Positions 55,699 through 64,000 of a stretch of 64,000 nucleotides of DNA are shown here, one piece after another. Source of the DNA: Ambrosia x helenae. Lineage: Eukaryota; Streptophyta; Magnoliopsida; Asterales; Asteraceae. The first letter of the stretch is position 1. Each line of letters starts with the position of its first letter. Made by a program: the position numbers and the translations under genes. The DNA lies in the NCBI GenBank assembly GCA_030844895.1, contig CM061223.1:16999994-17063993 (forward strand), given 5' to 3'. Under the pieces are notes generated by a model, which saw only the letters and a program-made list of their open reading frames with translations, was not told the origin of the DNA and did no database searches.

Positions 55699-56529
55699 AT
55701 GAATGAGAGATATCATCTTGAATCAATTACTTACATGGTATCATCCTTACCATCGATCCTTTCACCTGCTAACCTTACCACCGCCGCGACCCTCTGCCTC
55801 CCTCTTTCCGATAATCTCCCATCACCGAATCCTCTTCCTTCTGCCCTTCCCCTTCTTCTCCAACACTCATGGAATCCAAACTTCACCCAACCCTCACCAA
55901 ATCAAATATCAAAACTCACGTCCCTATCACTCTTGAGAAGGATTCGACTCACTACACTACATGGAAAACTCTTTTCAAAGTTCTTTGTCAGGCTTCTAAG
56001 GTTCTCGATCATCTGTCCCCAAAACCACCTACTCCCACTAACGCAACAACCTATGATGCCGCCGATGCCAAGCCTGAAGCAACCGTTGCAGCAGCCGAGG
56101 CACTCTGCTCTCAACTTGACGCAATCGCTCTTCAGTGCTTATGAGGTTCTCAACCATCTGTCCCCAAAACCACCTGCTCCCACTACTGCAACAACCTCTG
56201 AAGCTATCGTCACTGCCAAGACTGAAGCAACCGCTGTAGCAGCCGAAGCACTCTGGTCTCGACTCGACGCAATCATTCTTCAGTGGATTTATGCCACTAT
56301 CTCCTCCAACCTCTTGCATATTATTCTGTCACCAGGCCAGTCAGCATACGACGCATGGACAACCGTCGAGAGTGAGTTTAACGACAATAAAAACACAAGG
56401 GCGGTATTTCTCGGACAAGAATTTGCAAACCTTTTCCTCGACAACTTCTCTTCCATGGCAGAATATTGCCAACATGCCAAACACTTGGCCGATCAGTTAG
56501 AAAGCGTCGACGGTTCTTCAGAACCGTGA
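55699..56529 (+). pseudogene. Copia gag remnant with 145-bp tandem duplication
   Basis: The Gag start region is MESKLHPTLTKSNIKTHVPI..KDSTHYTTWKTLF (from 55869), then a segment VLDHLSPKPPTP...LCSQLDAIALQ. It is repeated out of frame as VLNHLSPKPPAP...LWSRLDAIILQWIYATIS. The UBN2-type capsid text follows (SAYDAWTTVESEFNDNKNTR..HAKHLADQLESV). The duplication is 56001-56145 / 56146-56290 and shifts the frame. An RG-rich tail (about 56720-56790) follows in another frame; no clear CCHC knuckle. Confidence 0.8.
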
Positions 56530-56891
56530 CCCCTTGCCTGATTTTTCTGAGGTCAGATCTCACCTGAATTTGGAAGGAAGTAAGAAGAAGAGACAACAAA
56601 CTCGTGCCGCCCAGACCTCCGCCACCGCTCCAACAGCCACCACAATTAATCGCATCAACACCACATCTCAAAACCCTGATTATTATTCAGCCACTGAGTG
56701 TGGTCTTGGTTGAAGCAGATGATCTCGTGGAAGAACTCGAGGTGGCAAGAATAATAATGGAAGAAGTGGGCAGTCCTTTTCTGTGTCTCAATAGTCAACT
56801 CCTTCTCATCCATACATAGTGTTTCCTCATAATTGGACAAATGCTCAGTTGGCCAATGTCTTACATAATCATTCTTTAAACCCCTCTACCC

Positions 56892-59800
56892 ATGTGGCCC
56901 AACCCCCTGCCCATACCCCTCACGGCCCACTCCACAGACTTCACAAGGAATTTTGGGCCAAGACCGGACCAAGTGCATCATACTGGGTACACGCATACTG
57001 ACATCGAGAAGGCTCTTTACACCATGGCATTGAACCCCCCAGATCATGGACTGATGGACACATGCGCCTCATCTCACTCGGCCAATGAGCAAGGTATGTA
57101 TTCCCCGTCTAATTTTAATAAGTGCGGTAATAAAAATATAATTGTTGGTAATGTTATAACTATCCCTGTTTTGGACCAAGGCAACCAACACTTACCACCG
57201 TCTTTTCCACCTCTAAAACTTAATAATGTTCTTTTTGCCCCCAACTTAATTAATAACATTATATTTGTTCGTCGCCTTACCACTGATAACTTAGTGTCTG
57301 TTGAATTTGACCCATTTGGTTTTCTTGTGAAGGATCTCAAAACTCGGGCTCCTATCCTATGATGCAATAGTACTGGCGATCTTTTTCCTTTAACTGAACC
57401 ACTCCCTCTCAAAACTAATTAGCCTTCTGCTTTTGCTGCTGTTTCTCAAGATCGTTGGCATCAACGTTTGGGTCATCTTGGCAATCATTTATTACAGTCT
57501 TTAAAACTTTCTTCTTTTATTGATTAATAAAGCATTTTGTCAATCATGCATTTTTGGTAAAAGTGTTAAATTGCCATTTTATGATTTTATTAATTGTACT
57601 AATTCTGCTTTTGACATCTTGCATACTGATCTCTAGAATTCACCCGTACTCAACACGGGTGGTCATCGTTATTACATTCTCTTTTTGGATGACTTTACCA
57701 ATTTTTTAGGGACTTTTTCCATTGCAACTAAGTCCCAAGTCTTCCAAACTTTTGCCAACTTGCACAATTTAATTCACACACAATTTGAACGTAAATTCAA
57801 ATAGTTCAGTGTGATAATGGCAAAGAATATGCAAACCAAAACTTTTACAATTTTTGCAACCACAATGGCATGCAATTCCATTTTTTGTGTCCCTACACCT
57901 CTTCCCAAAATGGCAAATCCGAAATAAAAATCCAAACCATTAATAACATGATCCGTACCCTTTTGGCCCAAGCATCCCTACCACCAACTTTTTGGCATCA
58001 TGCTCTTGACATCACCACCTACCTTTTAAACATTTTACCTATCATAAAGCACCACTTCAAATCACCCACCACCATGCTTTACAAATGCACTCCCGAATAC
58101 GACCATCTACGGGTCTTCAGGTGTCTTTGTTACCCAGTCACACCATCGACCACCATTAATAAACTTACTCCTAGCTCACACCCGTGCATTTTTCTCGGGT
58201 ACCCACCAAACCACCGTGGCTATAAATATCTCGACCTCACCACTCACCAACTTATTATATCTCGATGCGTTCACTTCGAAGAATCCATATTTCCATGCAT
58301 CATCCATTTACCTACCAAACCACCATCATATGACTTCCTAAACCCTACCATACACCCTCTGGTTTAGGAACACCTTCATTCTACACAACCTTCAACCGGC
58401 CCGACACCCTCTACCTCACCAAACAGTCCCACTTCTACCCCATCCAGCCTAACTTCTACACCAACCACCCCAAATCCATCACCCATTCCTACACCTTCCG
58501 GCCCAAACCCAACTGTACTCACTCAACCCCCTCCGCATCCCAACCAATCCGACCCAACCATGACTGGCACATCTACACCAGACTCTACCATGAACGCCCC
58601 TCCACCCAACTCCACCTTTAATCCATCCACAACCTAACCCATTACTACACATATACCACAACCACCACTCGTACCATTCGAACACGTGCTATTAACGGTA
58701 TCATAGAACCAACAACTCTTTAACCTTCATACCACCACCATCGTACCTTTTCCCAAAAACCCACAGGTTGCCTTGTCCACTCTAGAGTGGTATAATACCA
58801 TGTCTAACAAATTTAGTGCCCTTATTAAGAACAAGACGTGGGATCTTGTACCTTGGTATCCTAATATGAACATTATTCGCACCATGTGGCTTTTTATACA
58901 TAAATACACGCCTGGCGGTAGCTTGGAGCGTTACAAGGCTCATTTAGTTTATGATGGTCATAATCAACAAACGTGCATTAATTGTGGTGAGACTTTTAGC
59001 CCTGTTGTAAACCTGGCTACAATTCGATTGTTTCTTTCTCTTGCACTATCAAAGTCCTAGCCGATTCACCAATTAGATGTAACTAATGCCTTTCTTCATG
59101 GCAACTTGGAAGAAACTGTGTATATGCATCAACCATTGGGGTTTCATCATAAAGATTTTCCTGGCCATGTTTGCCTTCTAAAGAAATCTTTATACGGCCT
59201 CAAACAGGCTCCACGAGCCTGGTACCAGTGATTCTTTGACTTTGATTATAGGGGTTTCGTCAAAGCAAGTCAGACAACTCCTTATTTGTCTACTCTCATG
59301 GTTAGGATATTTCCTACCTACTCATCTACGTGGACGACATCATTCTCACAACGTCAACCGAAGCTCTCTGCAACCACCTTCTTTCCACATTATCCGGTGA
59401 ATTTGCCATGAAGGACTTGGGGCCACTTTCATATTTTTTGGGTATACAGGTTATGCGGACATGCAACACTATGTTTTTGTCTTAGCAAGCATATGTCTGG
59501 GACATCATTCAAGGACTTCTATGCACTCGTGAAAACCGGTAGCCACTCCGGTTGACACTCAGTCCAAACTATCAGCCGAGTCGGGACCACTGCACGATGA
59601 TCCTACTACCTATCACAGTCTTGACGGCGCTCTTCAGTACCTCACTTTCAATCGCCCTAACATTTCCTACGCTGTCCAGCAGATATGTATGCACATGCAT
59701 GCTCCCCGGGTTGATCACTGGAATGCCTTGAAACGTATTATCAGGTATATTCATGGAACATCGGATTATGGTTTCATCTTGGCCCCATTGACAGTCTATC

Positions 59801-60270
59801 TTTGGTTGCTTATACAGATGTTGATTGGGCTGACTGCCTTGACACTCGCGCTCCATTTCGGGTTACCGTGTTTATTTGGGTGACAATCTCCTCTCATGGT
59901 CTTCTAAAAGACAATCGACTATCTCTTGATCTAGTGCAGAAGCAGAATACAGGGCCGTTGCTAGCGTTGTTGCAGACATTTGCTGGCTTTATAATCTTCT
60001 ACTTGAGATTCAACATCCTCTGACTCGGGCCACTCTCGTTTACTATGATAATGTGAGTGCAATTTACCTTTCTGGCAACCCAGTGCAACATCAACGTACA
60101 AAACATATTGAGCTCGGCATACACTTTGTGCGTTAACAAGTTCAGCGTGGGCACATACGAGTTCTACATGTGTCGTCTCGTTGTCAGATAGCCGACATTT
60201 TCACAAAAGGTCTTCCACGCGTCTTGTTTGAAGATTTTTGGCCCAGTCTAAGCATTCGGCCACCCTACAT
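56892..60270 (+). pseudogene. Copia pol remnant: protease, integrase, RT, RNase H
   Basis: In order, across several frames: a protease-like LMDTCASSHSANEQGMYSP (57053; the usual DTGA is DTCA), a GAG-pre-integrase DRWHQRLGHLG (57453), and integrase DNGKEYANQNF..PYTSSQNGKSE (57810-57920). Then come LRVFRCLCYPV / PCIFLGYPPNHRGYKY and RT TFSPVVNLATIRLFLSLAL, QLDVTNAFLHGNLEETVYMH, SLYGLKQAPRAW, YVDDIILT (59325). RNase H follows (ADWADCLDTRAP-like, YYDNVSAIYLSGNPVQHQRT, IADIFTKGLP, 60190). Many stops and shifts; not functional. Confidence 0.9.
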
Positions 60271-60284
60271 TTCGACTGTGGGGG

Positions 60285-60425
60285 TGTATTAGAATATTTG
60301 TATATTTAGTAATGATTGTATAACTTAATGTATAGATATATGCACCGAAAATAGGAGATTCAGTTTTTGTATTATATAAGGATTATCAATTAATGAGAGA
60401 GATCATCTTGAATCAATTACTTACA
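60285..60425 (+). repeat. Copia 3' LTR (141 bp)
   Basis: TGTATTAGAATATTTG...CAATTACTTACA after CTGTGGGGG. It provides the uninterrupted version of the 5' LTR. Confidence 0.92.
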
Positions 60426-60430
60426 AGAAC

Positions 60431-60926
60431 CCTTTTCAATGAATATCTATTTGATTTATTGTAGGTAACCAAGTCATTTACAGTTTTTTTCTTATTTATT
60501 TCAATTTTTACATCAACTTACATCCACTCTAATTCAACTCTTACGCATATGTCCACCATAAGACTTGAAGCATCAACCAAAAAAGGATGAACACCTTATC
60601 TGCATACTTTGATACCATTTAGAGACTATATAATCTTTGATGGTTTCAAATCTAACGTTTCTACTAGACGTGTCAAATACACACATATACATATGCATAT
60701 GCATAAATAGAGACATACGTGAGAGTAGGCAGATCCGTAGTTGCAGACGTGGAAGAAGAAGGTGTAGCAATGGTTTAATTGGAAAAAAAGAGAGAAAAGG
60801 AAAGAATGAAATTTGGCCCTCTCAAGGTTGGAATACATGTGTGGGGGCAACGGATGTACGAGGTCCAAAGAAACTAGGAAACTTTCACTCCAGAGAACTG
60901 CGGCCAACAACGATGGCAGCATCAAC
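60431..60926. other. Intergenic, no gene seen
   Basis: Overlapping short frames on both strands (60573-60964) show no domain; a hydrophobic minus-strand frame is not convincing. Confidence 0.3.
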
Positions 60927-61235
60927 TGTTGGAAATTAATCCTAAAACAAGTTGAAGGGCTCAAAGTGATAAGTTTAATTAGTTAATATTGAATTAGTCA
61001 TTTGATTGTTTTTAATTATCTAAGTAGGTTTTAATTAGTAGGGATAACGATGTAATTTAGTATTAGATTATAATTAGGAGACGTATCTGAGTAGGATTAG
61101 TATGGTTATTTTACTATAAATAGAAGGTTATGGCCTATGTAATTTGAGTGTCTAGTATTATAATACAACAAAAAAAGACTCGATCTTGGGTGATGTCAAA
61201 TTATGTGTTTGTGTTCTTAGGCCTAATCGCCAACA
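60927..61235 (+). mobile_element. Second copia-type LTR (309 bp) with PBS
   Basis: TGTTGGAAATTAATCC...CTAATCGCCAACA with a TATA box (ACTATAAATAG, 61113). It is followed by ATTGGTTTCAGATC, a PBS-like sequence for initiator tRNA-Met. Only about 1 kb of leader-like DNA follows, itself split by a MITE; no coding or 3' LTR was found. Confidence 0.75.
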
Positions 61236-61335
61236 ATTGGTTTCAGATCTTGGTGTGTTCAAGAGTCCTTTTTCGAGAATGGGAGCAGCGCCGTACGGGG
61301 ATGCAAAGGTGGTCAAACAGTCAGAAGAAAAATAA

Positions 61336-62104
61336 GGGGTTGTTTGGCAAGTGCTGAACCAGTAATTGATGAATCAGTAAGAGGTCTTAATGGGTAAGAG
61401 GCTCTGAACTAGTAAGTGCTGAACCAGTAATGGTTGTTTGGTTGTATGTCTGAATGAGTATGCAAAATGACTATTTTATCCCTATAACAGTAACACATCG
61501 ATAACTTAGAAAACCCCACTTTAATCAATAAAAATCCTATACATAAATTCTATTATTATTTTTTTAGCTATTATTATTATTATTATCAAAACCAATATAA
61601 AAATCAAAACCAACCCACCTACCCCCATTCATTCTTCTTCTTCATTATGCAGACAAACACACATCAATACATCATTTCTTTTTCTTCATCACTACCTTCC
61701 TTTCTCATCTTCATTTTTTTATACCTCAAATCAGAACCATTGATCAAGAGAGAGAGAGAGAGAGTGGAGGGAAGGGAAGGGACGGTGACCACCGCCTGAC
61801 CGGGAGGAGCCACAGCGGAGCTCTAGTCAAGGGCGTATGACGACGACGGTATTGGGCCGGTGAGGGGTGATGCGGAGCTCGAATCGAACGACGGGTCAAG
61901 GGTTGTTGGCTTCATCAGAGTTCAAATAAGCAGTATAGGGTATATGTGTCTTGTTTTCCATTCAGCATCATTTCATTGCTGAATCATTCAGCTCTGAACG
62001 GTGCAGTTCAGAGGTTGCGTTTTTGGCAACCAAACACCCTAACCTCTGACCAAATCAGAGGTTGCCTCTGAATTGAATCATTCATATGTGAACCAAACAA
62101 GGCC
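61336..62104. mobile_element. Tourist/Harbinger-like element (769 bp), TSD TAA
   Basis: TIRs GGGGTTGTTTGGC / GAACCAAACAAGGCC with TAA on both sides (61333-61335, 62105-62107). TGCTGAACCAGTAA and CTGAATCATTCAG words relate it to the MITE at 4372. It sits in the leader of the copia fragment. No transposase. Confidence 0.82.
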
Positions 62105-62107
62105 TAA

Positions 62108-62507
62108 TTCGGCAAGTTTGCAAGAATTATTATGGACGAGACTCAAGGAAGATAAAATTAGAAGCAAAAAGTAGGGATGTGAAGCTATTGGCGTCTATCC
62201 TGAAAAGTTGGTCTAGTGGCCAGTTGTAACAATAATCGAAAATATTAGTAACTAATTATATATTAATTAACATAAATATATTCAAACACAAACCTTAAGA
62301 ACCGGCCCATAAATACGCGGCCCAAACGAAAATAAATAATCAAATAAAAGAAATGGGGCACTATAGATATAAGCCCCAATAACCATAAGCTTAAACCCAA
62401 CCATAATAATAACCCAATACCCGGTTTACCCCCACCTGACTAGTCCGCCGTCCAAACACAAACCCGACCCGGCTATTCAACCTCCCAGTTGTCCCTAAGG
62501 CCATGCA
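62108..62507. other. Spacer: rest of the copia leader, then unassigned
   Basis: The text directly after the MITE continues the copia leader. From about 62230 on it is AC-rich and unassigned. Confidence 0.3.
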
Positions 62508-63968
62508 TGTGACAACCTGCACCCTTCACTTTTCATAAATGTGCATAATTGGTTCCTCAGCTATTTCAAAATTTTCATTTTTAACCATCGTATTTTAATA
62601 GGACCAAAATTCACAATTTAATAAAACTTATAATTTTTATAAGTAAAAGTATGCACGTTTTATACTCACATCTACACCCGAGCACGTATGTGTCAGAACT
62701 TGATACTCAAAGCCCTTAATTTTCGGTCCTAAAACAACTTAAAAACAGAAGGAAACAAGTCTAGAACTTAAAATTGATTAAATTTAGAAAAATTATTTTT
62801 AGCCCTCGCGGTCCGCTGAGACAGTCAAAGTCCCTGTCAAAGTCTCAGTCAAAGTCCTAGTCAAAGTCTCAGTCAAAATCCTAGTCAAAGTCCTAGTCAA
62901 ATAGTCAATTCATCTTAAAACCTTAATTTATTGTGTTGAACAATTTTAAAGCCTAATTGAATCCAAAACTAGTATAAAAACCCACCTATGACCCATTACA
63001 TTTTGCACCTCTAAATCGATTGTTTCAATTCGATTAAACTCTCCCTCATACCTTTCTTCTAGAGTATATTACTTCTACATTTGAAGCTTTGATTATAAGC
63101 TCTTGTAATTGGCGAATTGGAAACTTGATATTTTTCCTATTCGGTTTGTTTTCTTCTAAATTGGACTAGTTTCATTGTTGAATCTTTGGATTGCTCGCAT
63201 TTTCACGCTCGCTTAGTCATCTAGTCATTTGGCGAAAGTGAGTATTTCCTATCCCCTTTTTGTCTTTATTCACTTTTGGGGTGTTACATGTACACTTATA
63301 CAAAATACACATACAAGTTCACATTTTTACAAGACAATTCTAGTACATTGTGCATTTGCTTACATACGTGCTTTATGCTTAGACATTACATGTAGAATAC
63401 ATTTGTACTTAGTGAAATCATTAACCATGTACAAGCTGACCTTAACATTGGATAGCGCTATTGGATTGACAACCCACCTAGGTGATTCTCCCCTTTTCAT
63501 CGGAGAATCCATGGTCATTGTTAAGTTATTATCTATTTATTGGATAAGTACACCGCCGTTCATTTTAGTACATTTATACAGTCACAGGATTGATTTCGCT
63601 CATTTGTATGATACATAGTTTACATAAATGCACTGTAGCTTGCACTTGAATTGTATAACATTTTTCCAACTTACTATATGTATTAAAACTAGGAATGCTC
63701 ACCAACATTTCATATGTTGACCAAACTTATTTTGTACATGTTTCAGGTGCAGTTTGATCTTAGTTCCATAGCATTGGATTTTAGTGCTTGCTTTTAATAA
63801 TTTATTTCAAATTTCATGTTTTGTTCAGACTTACGTATTTTTCCCATTTCATCCATGTAAGACAATTTAAATTATTCAATAATATATTTACATTTTAGTA
63901 CCATGTGCTTTTGAACAATTCTCACTACGTGACACCTCGATGATTCTGCCATCGGTTGGGGTGTTACA
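62508..63968 (+). mobile_element. 5' LTR of another gypsy element (1.46 kb), continues off window
   Basis: Starts TGTGACAACCTGC, ends CGGTTGGGGTGTTACA, and is followed by the PBS GATTGGTATCAGAGCC (63969-63984) and a leader identical to that after 49851. The body is unrelated to the 2.6-kb LTR, so it is another family or subfamily. 62819-62900 is a CAAAGTC(TC/CT)AGT short tandem repeat. An open frame at 63229-63618 is LTR sequence without homology. Confidence 0.88.
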
Positions 63969-64000
63969 GATTGGTATCAGAGCCATGGTTATAGGGAATT

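Larger units (their letters stand above)
43145..60425 (+). mobile_element. Ty1/copia retrotransposon, decayed, interrupted by SINE, LINE and Helitron
   Basis: The element's own sequence is 43145-43471 (less the SINE), about 46139-46205, and 55687-60425. The 3' LTR (60285-60425, 141 bp, TGTATTAG...TTACA) matches the split 5' LTR. A primer-binding site TGGTATCA follows the 5' LTR at 55736 and a purine tract CTGTGGGGG precedes the 3' LTR. Flanks ACAAC and AGAAC are an imperfect 5-bp duplication. Gag and pol are full of stops and frameshifts. Confidence 0.85.

Noticed and set aside
60573..60964. Overlapping frames on both strands before the second copia LTR
   Set aside because: No domain, ends run into the LTR, and both strands are equally open.
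63229..63618. 129-codon frame
   Set aside because: Inside an LTR, without domain or homology; not supported as a gene.
1..64000. Plastid or mitochondrial insertions, rRNA genes, pararetrovirus copies
   Set aside because: I saw no rRNA or organelle gene text, and no caulimovirid-type coding. The reverse transcriptases present are LINE and Ty1/copia only.

Overview
This is a nuclear window from a flowering plant, most likely a eudicot and plausibly Asteraceae. The genes have introns with GT-AG borders, the recognisable proteins are plant types (VPS3/TGFBRAP1-like, FBD-type F-box), and most of the DNA is plant transposable elements. It is AT-rich, with no prokaryotic or organellar blocks. The family-level placement rests on overall repeat flavour and is a weak inference.

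Only three host loci look like resident genes. A VPS3-like vacuolar trafficking gene occupies 1-3676 on the minus strand; five exons are visible and it runs off the left edge. An F-box/LRR/FBD gene lies at 10166-11581 (+) and carries a one-base frameshift in its second exon. A single-exon ORF of unknown function lies at 42452-43030 (+). The other gene-like pieces are broken fragments: a Di19 zinc-finger pseudogene (5.2-5.6 kb), a VPS3-like fragment (22.65-22.87 kb), an exon of a phage-type organellar RNA polymerase (24.0-24.3 kb), TOPLESS-type WD40 exons (25.2-25.7 kb), and a PNO1 fragment inside a Mutator-like element (30.6-31.05 kb).

The rest is nested mobile DNA, and many borders can be proved from the sequence by target-site duplications or empty sites. 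From 4 to 38 kb there are several Helitrons (5' TC, 3' GC-rich hairpin then CTAG, A/T target): 6202-8558, about 15156-20812, 25858-29018 (composite), 32478-38057, plus isolated 3' ends. The Helitron at 15-20.8 kb carries a 3.77-kb solo LTR with TSD AAAAT. Tourist/Harbinger-like MITEs (3-bp TAA/TTA TSD), hAT MITEs (8-bp TSD), Mutator-like MITEs (8-9-bp TSD) and SINEs fill the gaps.

From 43.1 to 60.4 kb there is one Russian-doll locus. An old Ty1/copia element with 141-bp LTRs had its 5' LTR hit by a SINE, a LINE (itself hit by a MITE) and a Helitron. That Helitron contains a CATA microsatellite, into which a young gag-only Ty3/gypsy element with about 2.6-kb LTRs inserted (TSD CATAC). The right end has a second copia LTR, another Tourist MITE, and the 5' LTR plus primer-binding site of another gypsy element that runs off the edge.
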